Positions 7,725 to 14,213 of a stretch of 29,897 nt of DNA are shown in pieces. The notes beneath the pieces were generated by a model. The model was not told where the DNA came from. It was given only the letters and a program-made list of their open reading frames with translations, and made no database searches. This DNA is from a virus, in the IMG/VR virus record IMGVR_UViG_3300005618_000046, positions 1 to 29,897 of that record; one strand, 5' to 3'. Position 1 is the first letter of the stretch. Each line of letters begins with the position of its first letter. The translations under genes and the position numbers were made by a program.

Positions 7725-7911
7725 GATTGAATACAAATACATAATGTCGTTCATATGCACGGTGCGGGGACCTATACGCACGGGGCGGGACAGGTGGCAG
7801 GGCCTACAGGCGGCGGGCGGTATACGATCGATACGCTCGGGGCGCGGGAGTGTACGCCGTGACCAGCAGCGGGCCTACGCCCACGCGGGCGCGCGGGGGT
7901 AAGAAGAGGGC

Positions 7912-7941
7912 TTGACAGCGTACTACCGGGCATGGTATACT
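7912..7941 (+). promoter_or_regulatory. Plus-strand extended -10 promoter
   Basis: TTGACA (7912-7917), 18-bp spacer, TATACT (7936-7941), with TGG before the -10. It points at the small plus-strand gene starting at 7970, whose ribosome site CGGAGG follows within 25 bases, leaving a short leader. Confidence 0.82.
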
Positions 7942-7969
7942 TGGCGGGTCGACAACCCCGGAGGCTCCA

Positions 7970-8197
7970 ATGCCCGCTTTAAGACTAACGGACGAACAGC
8001 TGCTGACATTGCGCGCAGCTTGGCAATACTTGTTGGAAGACCAAGAGGCAATGTCTAGCATCGGCGAAGCGCTAGGCATCGACGATGAAGATCGCGGTGT
8101 TGATGAGGATGGTGAGTACACCGCCGAAGATGGCGAGGCCAACGACCCGCTCGTCAAGCGGATGGGTGAAGTGACGACACTCATTATGACAGATTAA
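7970..8197 (+). CDS. Small, strongly acidic protein, isolated plus-strand gene
   Basis: 75 aa. Residues 4-35 form a leucine-rich helix (LTDEQLLTLRAAWQYLLEDQ); residues 46-65 are packed with Asp and Glu (DDEDRGVDEDGEYTAEDGE), giving a very low predicted pI. It stands alone against the direction of all surrounding genes, with its own strong promoter and a terminator pair directly after it, which is the structure of a phage moron. I do not recognise the family. Acidic proteins of this size include DNA mimics that inhibit restriction or other defence enzymes; that is a hypothesis from charge and context only. Confidence 0.75.
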   Translation: MPALRLTDEQLLTLRAAWQYLLEDQEAMSSIGEALGIDDEDRGVDEDGEYTAEDGEANDPLVKRMGEVTTLIMTD

Positions 8198-8198
8198 A

Positions 8199-8268
8199 GT
8201 CGGGACGTCTCCTTCCCGACATGTGCGGCCCCGGCGTTTTCTGGTCATTTCGCCGGGGCCGCTTCTTT
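8199..8268 (+). terminator. Tandem hairpin terminator after the acidic gene
   Basis: The first stem pairs 8199-8205 (GTCGGGA) with 8214-8220 (TCCCGAC). The second pairs 8225-8236 (GCGGCCCCGGCG) with 8251-8262, a perfect 12-bp stem, followed by TTCTTT. The 14-base loop contains TTTCTGGTCATTT, a sequence that also occurs in the leaders of several early genes. Confidence 0.8.
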
Positions 8269-8461
8269 ACCTGTCGCCGAAATAGGCGACGTTATTGCCT
8301 CTATACACCATCATGAAGCCGTCGCGCATCCGCACCTTTTCGGCGCGGGGGTAGAGAATTTCGGCCTCAGCCAGCTCGGCCTGTTTCCTCTTTTGAAACT
8401 CCATCGCTGATTCGTTGGCGATTCGCGTGATGAACTTGCTGCAAGTGTATGACGGTCCCAT
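8267..8461 (-). CDS. Small early protein, paralogue of 16298-16510
   Basis: 64 aa. It aligns by eye with the 70-aa product of 16298-16510: both start with a Ser/Cys-containing segment, then KFITRIANE versus QFVSRIAGE, a charged helix, a proline, RDGF, and end in G-x-x-VAYF. The shared C-terminal RDGFxxxxxGxxVAYF looks like a small beta hairpin. AAGGAGAG lies just before the ATG, which directly abuts the stop of the upstream HTH gene. Function unknown. Confidence 0.7.
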   Translation of the reverse strand: MGPSYTCSKFITRIANESAMEFQKRKQAELAEAEILYPRAEKVRMRDGFMMVYRGNNVAYFGDR

Positions 8462-8734
8462 TTACTCTCCTTTTCGAGGTAGCTTCAGGTTCGGGAATCG
8501 ATCCTCAAGCTCTGGGGTCATGTGGAACTGGCAGAACGCCAGCTTTGATCCACGGAACATGAATTCCGTGAAGACGTGTTCGTAATTGGTTTTGCTGCAT
8601 CGCTGGATGTTTTGCACCGTCCTTCTAGTTACGCCGAAATACTCGGCTATCTCGTCGAAGTTCACGTCGCAGAGAATCAGGGCGAAGACCTGACACTTCT
8701 CCTTGTATACCAGCTTCGATACCCTATTGTTCAT
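8462..8734 (-). CDS. HTH DNA-binding protein
   Basis: 90 aa. Residues about 13-45 read as a helix-turn-helix: VFALILCDVNFDEIAEYFGV followed by TRRTVQNIQ. The block after it (YEHV..E...) parallels the HTH region of the 189-aa product of 9409-9978 (RCEILALYRTGVPRTVLAEA then RRTVTHIYNP), so the two are probably distant paralogues. It may regulate early transcription or bind phage DNA. The ATG at 8734 has GGAG seven bases upstream and overlaps the previous gene by 11 bases. Confidence 0.75.
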   Translation of the reverse strand: MNNRVSKLVYKEKCQVFALILCDVNFDEIAEYFGVTRRTVQNIQRCSKTNYEHVFTEFMFRGSKLAFCQFHMTPELEDRFPNLKLPRKGE

Positions 8735-8972
8735 TAACGAACTCCGTTAGCTGGTCGGAGTACGCCGAAAGCTGGTCAGACCAGCCGGGGTCAAGAATAG
8801 CCATGCCAAGCTCGAGCAGGGCGATCGCCTTGCCCTGCGCTTGCAGCTCCTCGGCGAAATGCTCCATGGAGGGGTTCGACTCGTTGCTCAAGTTGGCGGA
8901 TGCCTGTTTTGCCATTTCGGCGCGTGCCTTGACCCAGTTGAAGAGCCGGATTCTGTCGGCGAAGTCGATCAT
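8724..8972 (-). CDS. Hypothetical helical early protein
   Basis: 82 aa, almost entirely helical, with Gln/Ala/Glu-rich stretches (RAEMAKQASANL; EELQAQGKAIALLELGMAI). The start is ATG 8972, which overlaps the zinc-ribbon gene's stop as ATGA and has GGAGG nine bases upstream; the frame is open further upstream to 9038, but that lies inside the neighbour. I do not recognise a family. It is one of several coupled small genes between 8461 and 10122. Confidence 0.65.
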   Translation of the reverse strand: MIDFADRIRLFNWVKARAEMAKQASANLSNESNPSMEHFAEELQAQGKAIALLELGMAILDPGWSDQLSAYSDQLTEFVNEQ

Positions 8973-9181
8973 TGCCTCATGCCTCCACATTGTTCGCCAT
9001 CCCACGTTCCACAGTAGCTTGTGGTGCACCCCAAGCATTGATAATGAGGATGGTTCTGGCTGTTAATGCGGGTGATGAGAAACTCACACTCACCACAGTT
9101 TCCACACACAGCCATTTCGCCTGGTATTGCGTTACCGTCGATGTCGGTAAGCGTTACAATTTCCATTCTTAGTTCGGCCAT
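8969..9181 (-). CDS. Small zinc-ribbon protein
   Basis: 70 aa. Two CxxC knuckles are visible: CGNCGEC near residues 27-33 and CLGCTTSYC near residues 50-58, consistent with a zinc ribbon. Such small ribbons bind nucleic acid or protein partners in transcription or replication. The ATG at 9181 is chosen because GGAG lies seven bases upstream, right after the stop of the HTH gene. The frame upstream belongs to the neighbour. The exact role is unknown. Confidence 0.7.
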   Translation of the reverse strand: MAELRMEIVTLTDIDGNAIPGEMAVCGNCGECEFLITRINSQNHPHYQCLGCTTSYCGTWDGEQCGGMRQ

Positions 9182-9183
9182 CG

Positions 9184-9399
9184 CTATTCTCCTATCTTCA
9201 CGATGACACGGTGGAATCCCGCCGCCCGCAGGGCGAATTCCATCGTCTTGTTCTGCGGGCTGCGCGTTTTGCCGTTGCGCCATGCTCGAATCGTGCTGGC
9301 GCAAACCCCCGACGATACCTCGATTCTTTTCGGCGTCATTGCGGCGATTGCCCGCAGAACGTCGCGAAGGGTCGGATCTTCTCTGTTATTCGTTCCCAT
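9184..9399 (-). CDS. HTH regulator, Cro/XRE-like
   Basis: 71 aa. TLRDVLRAIA, then PKRIEVSSGVCASTIRAWRN gives a helix-turn-helix with the recognition helix ASTIRAWRNGKTRSPQ, followed by MEFALRAAGF. This arrangement occurs in small phage and transposable-element regulators. AAGGAG lies five bases before the ATG, and the stop of the preceding gene overlaps this ribosome site. A role in controlling the neighbouring early promoters is plausible, but not shown. Confidence 0.75.
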   Translation of the reverse strand: MGTNNREDPTLRDVLRAIAAMTPKRIEVSSGVCASTIRAWRNGKTRSPQNKTMEFALRAAGFHRVIVKIGE

Positions 9400-9408
9400 G
9401 TCTGCTCC

Positions 9409-9978
9409 TTAGATGTCGAATACTGCCTCTTTGGCTCCTTCGAGACAGGCTTTGCTGGTCATTCGTGACTCCTCGCCATTGTGGAGCCACTGTTCCGGCA
9501 CCTGCCCGTCGCGGTCTTGATAGTACCATCCCGCGCCCACGTTGTCAATCCCAGCTTCTCTCCACCCGATGATAATGCGGTGAGGCTTGGTGGTTCCATC
9601 ATTTTCGACGGTGTGAACGCCCTTGTACTTTGTGGCGTTGCGCATAGGCCGAAATTCGGACACCGGCTGGAAGTTGGTCATCGCCTTCTTCAGCTTGTCG
9701 TGGGCGTTCTGCGTTATGTACTGTTTCTGGAATTGCTCCTTTCCCAGCTTCTCCTCTTCGGCGCGGACGTTTCGATAATGCACGGACCGGGGGTTGTAAA
9801 TGTGTGTGACCGTTCTTCGGTCCAGCCCGTAAGCCTCGGCAAGCACCGTGCGCGGAACACCCGTCCGATAGAGGGCAAGTATCTCGCAGCGCTGGTCGAA
9901 GTCCAACTTGTGGTCGTACTTCCCTTGTCTCCCGAACTTCATGTCCTTAATGTTAGCCAGAATGTCGTCGTAGCTCAT
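9409..9978 (-). CDS. HTH DNA-binding protein with C-terminal domain
   Basis: 189 aa. The N-terminal half holds an HTH (FDQRCEILALYRTGVPRTV, then LAEAYGLDRRTVTHIYNP). The C-terminal half (about residues 110-189) is a separate beta-rich region with PHRIIIGWREAG and GWYYQDRDGQVPEQW, which I cannot assign. The HTH resembles that of 8462-8734. The ATG at 9978 follows GGAG at five bases. It may be a transcription regulator or a DNA-binding component of phage development. Confidence 0.75.
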   Translation of the reverse strand: MSYDDILANIKDMKFGRQGKYDHKLDFDQRCEILALYRTGVPRTVLAEAYGLDRRTVTHIYNPRSVHYRNVRAEEEKLGKEQFQKQYITQNAHDKLKKAMTNFQPVSEFRPMRNATKYKGVHTVENDGTTKPHRIIIGWREAGIDNVGAGWYYQDRDGQVPEQWLHNGEESRMTSKACLEGAKEAVFDI

Positions 9979-9987
9979 GTTCGCTCC

Positions 9988-10122
9988 TTACTGTGCGTTA
10001 CGTGCTGCTTCTGCCAGCTTTATTGCCAGCTCCTCTATTTCTTGTAAGGCACGCTCGATCTCTTCCTTCTTATACTTGATTAGATCGGCGTACATCCTTA
10101 CTGCTTCCATATTTTTATTCAT
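9988..10122 (-). CDS. 44-residue coiled-coil protein
   Basis: A short ORF beginning MNKNMEAVRMYADLIKYKKE and continuing with a heptad-like helix (EEIERALQEIEELAIKLAEA). It is predicted to be fully helical and highly charged, probably a small coiled coil or dimer. AAGGAG precedes the ATG, and its stop lies ten bases upstream of the next gene's start. No function can be assigned. Confidence 0.6.
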   Translation of the reverse strand: MNKNMEAVRMYADLIKYKKEEIERALQEIEELAIKLAEAARNAQ

Positions 10123-10141
10123 GCTCCACTCCTTGTGTGGA

Positions 10142-10166
10142 GCGCGCCCCGGTTCACGGGGCGCGC
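10142..10166 (-). terminator. Strong GC hairpin between early genes
   Basis: GCGCGCCCC (10142-10150) and GGGGCGCGC (10158-10166) make a perfect 9-bp stem. The minus-strand loop is GTGAACC, the same loop as in the hairpin at 16266. It lies just after the DUF2786 gene. No T-run follows, so it may stabilise or process the mRNA more than stop transcription. Confidence 0.45.
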
Positions 10167-10171
10167 GGGGG

Positions 10172-11149
10172 TCACCGAATGCGGGGGGCGGGTGCTTGCT
10201 CCTTCACCTGCCTCTCGATCTGCACTTCATCGCCCTTGGCCCATCCCTCGCGGTAAGCGGGGGTGGAACGGCGGATTTCCTCCGCCGTGGGCTTGCGCTT
10301 CCGCGCGCCGTTCTGCTTTGCCCAGTAGTTGTCGTATTGCTCCTTGTCGGCCTTTTCCTGCTGGGCGCGGAGCTTGGCTGCTTCCTCGGGGTGTTCCTCC
10401 GCCCACTTGGCGTACTTGCGGAGTTCCTCGGCGACTGCTGCTTCCGCTGCCGCTTGCCTCGCCTCGCGGATTACCCGCTGCTTGGCTGCCGTTCCCGGCT
10501 CCCACCCGTTCAGGTAGTCGGTGTTGAGGTCCTCCTCCGTGTTGATCACGTCCTGAAGGACCAGCGCGTTCTCGGTGTTGATGCCCGCCGAAAGGTTGCG
10601 TGCCCGTTCCTGCCGGATTCGATCCTGCTCGGCGGCGAGGTGCTCGTGGCGCTTGGCCCACAGCCGGTTCGTGAGCCTTCCGGCCAGCCCCTCGCGGTAA
10701 GCGATCGCATCCTTGATGAAGACCGACTTGCCGGGGTGGTTCTCCCTTACCCACTTTCTGGCCAGCCTTTCGGTGACCCCCTCTAGGTATTCCGCCATGA
10801 TGCGGGCACCGATTACGTTGGCCTTCGAGCCGATCAGCTGGTGTTCGTACTGGCTGCCGAGCTTGTTGCCCCGAATGTACGAGTACCGGCAGAAGTTCAG
10901 CGTTGCCGTGGCATACCACAACGCCCTCTGCCATTTGTAGAGCCCGCCACCCGTTCGCGTATCCTCGCGGACTGCGAATGTCTTGGTCTGCTCGTTCACG
11001 GTGGCCATGTCAAGGTTGTAAGCCTCGAGCAGGTCTTGGGCCTTTTGCGCGGCGCTCGCCGCTTCGGCCTCGTTCGTATTGTTCCCAGCCAGCGCCAGGA
11101 GCTTTCGCACCTTGGCAATAACCGCGTCGATGTCTATCTCAGTTCCCAT
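10172..11149 (-). CDS. DUF2786 domain protein
   Basis: 325 aa. The N-terminus (residues 10-46) matches DUF2786: KVRKLLALAGNNTNEAEAAS, then AQKAQDLLEAYNLD. The middle part (about 60-190) contains WQRALWYATATLNFCRYSY and corresponds to the region usually following DUF2786 in phage and plasmid proteins. The C-terminal third is a charged coiled coil rich in Ala, Glu and Lys. The family's biochemical role is unknown; it is frequent in phages and integrative elements. The ATG has GGAG nine bases upstream. It is one of the largest proteins of the early region. Confidence 0.82.
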   Translation of the reverse strand: MGTEIDIDAVIAKVRKLLALAGNNTNEAEAASAAQKAQDLLEAYNLDMATVNEQTKTFAVREDTRTGGGLYKWQRALWYATATLNFCRYSYIRGNKLGSQYEHQLIGSKANVIGARIMAEYLEGVTERLARKWVRENHPGKSVFIKDAIAYREGLAGRLTNRLWAKRHEHLAAEQDRIRQERARNLSAGINTENALVLQDVINTEEDLNTDYLNGWEPGTAAKQRVIREARQAAAEAAVAEELRKYAKWAEEHPEEAAKLRAQQEKADKEQYDNYWAKQNGARKRKPTAEEIRRSTPAYREGWAKGDEVQIERQVKEQAPAPRIR

Positions 11150-11194
11150 GACTTAGTTCTCCGAAAGGGGAGGGGCATTCGCGCCCCGCCGAAA

Positions 11195-11380
11195 CTACTT
11201 GCCGTACTTGAGCGTCACTTCCACGATTGCGCCGACGGACAGTTCGCCCACGGCGGATTTGCGAAGGTAGCAAACGCCCTGCACTTCGATGGTCTTCTCG
11301 CCCTTGTCATCGATTTCGTGCAGCTTGACTGCTCCGGGGGTGTGGCCAATCACTTGCAGCTGATAAGACTTGGTTTGCAC
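11195..11380 (-). CDS. Small beta-rich early protein
   Basis: 61 aa, starting with GTG at 11380 (GGAG six bases upstream). Alternating polar and hydrophobic residues (YQLQVIGHTPGAVKLHEID; VGAIVEVTLKYGK) suggest a small beta barrel. It is the first gene after the promoter at 11433-11461 and is followed by a weak GC hairpin around 11173-11190. No family recognised; OB-like or SH3-like folds are possible, but unproven. Confidence 0.65.
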   Translation of the reverse strand: MQTKSYQLQVIGHTPGAVKLHEIDDKGEKTIEVQGVCYLRKSAVGELSVGAIVEVTLKYGK

Positions 11381-11432
11381 GTTGTTCTCCTGTTACACGG
11401 CTCGCTATTGGCGCGGGGTGCGCTGCGTGCCC

Positions 11433-11461
11433 ATTGTACCATGGGCGCGCGGCCGTGTCAA
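11433..11461 (-). promoter_or_regulatory. Extended -10 sigma70-like promoter
   Basis: Minus strand: -35 TTGACA (11461-11456), 17-bp spacer containing CGGCCGCGCGCC, -10 TACAAT (11438-11433), preceded by TGG. It drives the gene starting at 11380 and probably the DUF2786 gene. Confidence 0.82.
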
Positions 11462-11472
11462 GTTGGCCTTCG

Positions 11473-11685
11473 CTATTCTACAGGCGGAGAGCTTAGCCGC
11501 CTGTGCATTTCTTTCATCGCCTCAGACATGTTCTCGTATGGGCCGAGCACAGGGCCATCGAAAGTGCGAAGGAACACTCGCTTCGAGCCGTCGCGGACGA
11601 ACTTTAATTCCGCCACGCGAATCTGCCCGATCCAGAACACTATTCCTCCGTCTTGCCTCTTGGATGTCATTACCCACTTCGACAT
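11473..11685 (-). CDS. Hypothetical small basic protein
   Basis: 70 aa with several short strands (GGIVFWIGQIRVAEL, KRVFLRTFDG) and a C-terminal helix (SEAMKEMHRRL). Net charge is basic. The ATG at 11685 lies two bases after the stop of the SSB-tail protein gene, with no clear ribosome site, so it is likely translated by coupling. It is the last gene before the promoter at 11433. Function unknown. Confidence 0.6.
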   Translation of the reverse strand: MSKWVMTSKRQDGGIVFWIGQIRVAELKFVRDGSKRVFLRTFDGPVLGPYENMSEAMKEMHRRLSSPPVE

Positions 11686-11687
11686 AG

Positions 11688-11951
11688 CTAGAACGGAATG
11701 TCGTCGTCAAGTACCTCGCGCGTTTCGTGCGGCGTGTTTCGCTGCGCGGGCTGCTGGTTTGGGGCGCGGTCGCGCGGCTCGAACAAGAGCATCCTTACCT
11801 GCCCCTTCTCGTCAGGGACGGGGTAAGCATCGAGGATTACCGAAATCTGACCCTTATCGGATTGGAACGCGGTGCCTACGCGAACCCAGTAAGTGCCACT
11901 TCCGTCGCTCTTCGGACGGGGCGTTGAAACGTCAAATCTTTTGCCTGCCAT
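11688..11951 (-). CDS. Mini protein with SSB-like C-terminal tail
   Basis: 87 aa. The C-terminus is DDDIPF, the acidic tip by which bacterial SSB proteins recruit replication and repair enzymes. The body (residues 1-60) is beta-rich (GTYWVRVGTAFQSDKGQISV, then a strand ending RMLLFEPRD) and the linker is Gln/Pro-rich, as in SSBs, but the body is about half the length of a normal OB-fold SSB domain plus flanks. It could bind ssDNA itself or compete for SSB partners. The ATG overlaps the upstream stop (TAATG). It lies within the early operon led by 13266. Confidence 0.65.
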   Translation of the reverse strand: MAGKRFDVSTPRPKSDGSGTYWVRVGTAFQSDKGQISVILDAYPVPDEKGQVRMLLFEPRDRAPNQQPAQRNTPHETREVLDDDIPF

Positions 11952-12226
11952 TACTTAGTCTCCTTGATCGGGGGTAGGTGCTTTGCCCATTCTTCGGGGG
12001 TTATCCCCGTCTTCAGAAATTCTCGCTCTTCGTCGGTGAGGAGCGGGAACGCATCTTGCAGCAGCCTCGGGTCTTCACCCCTCATCCACAGCTCGATCGC
12101 TTCGATGGTGGTGCCGCTGATGTTCATCATATTCATCGTGTGGGTTATGTCGGATAACCGCCGCACGAACACCGTGTCATGCTTTCCCTGTATCAGCTTG
12201 GTTGTTCCCATGTGCACTATTTTCAT
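11951..12226 (-). CDS. Hypothetical early protein
   Basis: 91 aa. The N-terminus forms a beta strand (MKIVHMGTTKLIQG); the C-terminus has LTDEEREFLKTGITPEEW, a pattern I have seen in short phage proteins of unknown role. AAGGAGAAG lies right before the ATG at 12226. It overlaps both neighbours by stop/start codons (ATGA upstream, TAATG downstream), making it a firm operon member. Confidence 0.7.
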   Translation of the reverse strand: MKIVHMGTTKLIQGKHDTVFVRRLSDITHTMNMMNISGTTIEAIELWMRGEDPRLLQDAFPLLTDEEREFLKTGITPEEWAKHLPPIKETK

Positions 12227-12477
12227 TTCTTCTCCTTTTGCATCTCAATGAACACGGCCTCACTCACCGTGTTCCATATCTTGCGCAGGACCGGCTTCAG
12301 CATGTCACAGTCTTGCCACAATATGCTTCCGTTCTCCTGCATGTCTTCGCGGGCTCGCCCGAGGTTCTGCACGTAAGTGCCCACTTCGATCGCATTGTTC
12401 AGCACCCGTTCAACGGAGCAGGTGCGAATCAGCATCGGCTCGTCCTTGCTCAGCTCAATTTCGACTAGCAGCTTCAT
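12223..12477 (-). CDS. Hypothetical early protein
   Basis: 84 aa, alpha/beta with an initial strand (MKLLVEIEL) and a long C-terminal helix (VLRKIWNTVSEAVFIEMQKEKK). It overlaps the upstream gene by 23 bases and the downstream gene by four (ATGA). No recognised motif. Operon placement supports it as a coding gene. Confidence 0.65.
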   Translation of the reverse strand: MKLLVEIELSKDEPMLIRTCSVERVLNNAIEVGTYVQNLGRAREDMQENGSILWQDCDMLKPVLRKIWNTVSEAVFIEMQKEKK

Positions 12478-12637
12478 TCTTCAGCCTTTCGATGATTGCT
12501 TCGAGGTCCCACCCGGTGAACTGATCGAGGAGCCAGTCAGCCGCCTCGGCGGGGTGGTGAAACCCCGCCATTAGCAGCTTCCTAGCTTCCTGCTTCAGCT
12601 CCGCCTTGGTGAGTTTGGGCGGGGCCGGTTTCTTCAC
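12455..12637 (-). CDS. Small helical early protein, GTG start
   Basis: 60 aa beginning at a GTG that overlaps the upstream gene's TGA (GTGA). Residues 10-60 form two or three helices (TKAELKQEARKLLMAG; PAEAADWLLDQFTGW; LEAIIERLKNEA). The frame is open much further upstream, but that part lies inside the 210-aa gene and is a shadow. Unknown function. Confidence 0.6.
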   Translation of the reverse strand: MKKPAPPKLTKAELKQEARKLLMAGFHHPAEAADWLLDQFTGWDLEAIIERLKNEAASRN

Positions 12638-13266
12638 GCTGCGACCTTCGCGGGCTTGCGGCGGCTCGCCATCCACTCTTCGCTGAGCTTGTACTCGGGC
12701 TCGGCGCCTTCGAGGGGCGTCTTCACGATGCCGCCCGCCGCGAAGACCTTTCCGGCCAGAACGTTGCGGCCGGTCATGCGAAGCCGGCCTTGCCACCCGT
12801 TCGTGGTCCTGTTGTACTTGCTCAGGTCGACTCCGTTGGCGTTGCAGATCGCTTCGAACCGGGGGATGTCGAACCCGGCCTTCGCTAGGCAGAGGTTGTT
12901 GATCAGGAGCGCCAGTTCGTCGCCGCAATGGGCGGGATGGCCCGCTTCGGCGTACCTTGCGCGGTATTCTGCCTTCACGACTGATTTCTCAGGCTCTTCA
13001 TCGCCTCCCTCGCCGCCATCTTCAGCAGCCTCTTGCTCCCGCTCTTCGTCCACCTCCATAATTGCCTTCGTGCTCGTTGCATTGGCGTCCCATGCTTCCG
13101 CTGCATTGTCCCATTCCTCGTTCCACACGTCGAACTGCTCCGTCCCCTCTTCGAAGGGGCAATCGGCCGCCGAAAACCCGGCAGCGTGGGCTTCCGCCCC
13201 GTTTTCGGGGACCGGCTTCGGCTCTTCGATCCTCAGGTTCTTGGTGCTCTTGGACTTCTTGGCCAT
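12634..13266 (-). CDS. Early phage protein, member B of a three-copy paralogue family
   Basis: 210 aa. The first 90 residues are acidic and probably disordered (runs of Glu and Asp). The core then reads KSVVKAEYRARYAEAG, HCGDELALLINNLCLA, FDIPRFEAICNANGVD and GWQGRLRMTGRNVLAG, parallel to members A (4570-5055) and C (16602-17120). B and C also share a C-terminal EEW/DEW segment. The GRLRMT block is the best conserved. GGAG lies eight bases before the ATG and promoter 13315-13343 is upstream; the gene heads a long operon. Function unknown; nucleic-acid binding is a guess from the basic core. Confidence 0.75.
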   Translation of the reverse strand: MAKKSKSTKNLRIEEPKPVPENGAEAHAAGFSAADCPFEEGTEQFDVWNEEWDNAAEAWDANATSTKAIMEVDEEREQEAAEDGGEGGDEEPEKSVVKAEYRARYAEAGHPAHCGDELALLINNLCLAKAGFDIPRFEAICNANGVDLSKYNRTTNGWQGRLRMTGRNVLAGKVFAAGGIVKTPLEGAEPEYKLSEEWMASRRKPAKVAA

Positions 13267-13314
13267 TTTCTACGTCTCCTGTTGCGGTTCGTGCGGGGCG
13301 CGCGACCGAGCCCC

Positions 13315-13343
13315 ATTAGAGCACGGCCGCGCGTTCCTGTCAA
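13315..13343 (-). promoter_or_regulatory. Extended -10 sigma70-like promoter
   Basis: Minus strand: -35 TTGACA (13343-13338), 17-bp spacer with GCGCGGCCG, -10 TCTAAT (13320-13315), preceded by TGC. It feeds the operon from 13266 to 11473. Confidence 0.75.
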
Positions 13344-13354
13344 GTGGGTCTTCG

Positions 13355-13645
13355 CTACGCGGGCAGCAAGCCCGTCGAAACGTCGACCCATTCCATTGCT
13401 ACGTTGCTTACCATCAGTTCGCTGGTGTCCTTGCCCTCCATGTTGCCAAACGCCGCGAACGTACCGGTGTCTTCGTCGGTTGGTTCAATTCCGCCCGTGT
13501 CGGTGATTCGCACCTGGAACACGTAAGACACCGGGAGCGGGTCCTTCCGATTGCGAAGCCAGTATTCGTTGGCCTTCTCAATTGCGAGATCGGCGAGGGC
13601 CGCGCTTCCGAACGTGAAGTTACGTATTTCCCAGTTCTTGTGCAT
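13355..13645 (-). CDS. Hypothetical early protein
   Basis: 96 aa. An N-terminal helix (AALADLAIEKANEYWLRNRK) is followed by strands (VSYVFQVRITD; SELMVSNVAMEWVDV). No family recognised. Its ATG at 13645 is directly preceded by the 21-bp leader repeat (13645-13665), which contains a small ATG ACC AGA AAG frame that overlaps the start. Promoter 13711-13739 lies upstream, so this is probably a one-gene transcript. Confidence 0.65.
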   Translation of the reverse strand: MHKNWEIRNFTFGSAALADLAIEKANEYWLRNRKDPLPVSYVFQVRITDTGGIEPTDEDTGTFAAFGNMEGKDTSELMVSNVAMEWVDVSTGLLPA

Positions 13646-13665
13646 TTGCGTGCTTTCTGGTCATT
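13645..13665 (-). repeat. Leader repeat copy 1 before 13355-13645
   Basis: 21 bp identical to 15022-15042. On the minus strand it reads AATGACCAGAAAGCACGC then AAA and runs into the start codon of the 96-aa protein. Shorter versions occur at 17108-17121 (true N-terminus of paralogue C) and 8238-8250 (terminator loop). Confidence 0.7.
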
Positions 13666-13710
13666 TCGACCGGTTGGTTGCTTCAGATAGCGAGCCGCGC
13701 CCGCGCCCCG

Positions 13711-13739
13711 ATTATAACACGGCGGCGCGGCGCGCGCAA
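13711..13739 (-). promoter_or_regulatory. Extended -10 promoter with TTGCGC -35
   Basis: Minus strand: -35 TTGCGC (13739-13734), 17-bp all-GC spacer, -10 TATAAT (13716-13711, perfect consensus), preceded by TGT. It drives the gene at 13645. Confidence 0.78.
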
Positions 13740-13767
13740 GTGGTCTTTCGGCTTTCCTATTCGAAAC

Positions 13768-14058
13768 CTAATGCTTGTCCTCTTCCAACATGTTCCACTC
13801 GTGGATGAAGTCCCAGAACACCTGCTCTTCGTGGGTCTTATAGGTGCCGGGGTCGAACAATGAGAGTTCGTTGGTTGATTTATTGTCGTATTTATCGATT
13901 ATGTCTTGCACCTCCTCTGGTGTTATGTGGTGTTTGTCGGCGACGAGCCGCACGAATGCGGCTGATTGTTGTGCTTGCTTGATCTTCTGGTTGGCGCTCA
14001 GCGAAGGGTTGGTGATCCCTTTCACGATTCGCAGCGTCAGTTCATCCAGTTCAGGCAT
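13768..14058 (-). CDS. Hypothetical early protein
   Basis: 96 aa starting MPELDELTLRIVKGITNP. Helical, with a middle helix KIKQAQQSAAFVRLVADKH and ITPEEVQDIIDKYD. I chose ATG 14058 because it overlaps the stop of the 53-aa gene by eight bases; the frame stays open further upstream, but only within that gene. The C-terminus is acidic. No recognised domain. Confidence 0.65.
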   Translation of the reverse strand: MPELDELTLRIVKGITNPSLSANQKIKQAQQSAAFVRLVADKHHITPEEVQDIIDKYDNKSTNELSLFDPGTYKTHEEQVFWDFIHEWNMLEEDKH

Positions 14059-14212
14059 TTGGATATTTTTCCTGTGTTGCACGCGCGTCTTCTTCGGTGT
14101 CGAAGGGACCAATCGCGTCGTAATTGTATTCCGGCTGGTCTTCGTCACAGTAAACGATGTACCAACCGGTTGTGGCTTCTTCCTCTGTCTTCACAAATTC
14201 GATCTTTTCCAT
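14051..14212 (-). CDS. 53-residue early protein with IGPF motif
   Basis: A short ORF: MEKIEFVKTEEEATTGWYIV, then YCDEDQPEYNYDAIGPFDTEE and a short C-terminal helix. It is very acidic. The segment IGPFDTEEDARATQEKYP parallels IGPFGDRAAAQKWIESKG in the neighbouring 106-aa protein (14214-14534), suggesting a shared small alpha/beta unit. The start lies two bases before the upstream gene's stop region, and its own stop overlaps the next ATG. Confidence 0.65.
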   Translation of the reverse strand: MEKIEFVKTEEEATTGWYIVYCDEDQPEYNYDAIGPFDTEEDARATQEKYPNA

Positions 14213-14213
14213 G

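Noticed and set aside
7804-8184. 126-aa minus-strand frame, Ser/Pro-rich
   Set aside because: Antisense to the acidic plus-strand gene and its promoter; low-complexity composition is that of a shadow frame.
10841-11977. 378-aa plus-strand frame
   Set aside because: It runs antisense to the DUF2786 gene and several coupled small genes and has no recognisable domain or start signal.
12638-12928. Upstream extension of the 60-aa gene
   Set aside because: The extra part lies within the 210-aa paralogue B in another frame; the GTGA overlap gives a better start.
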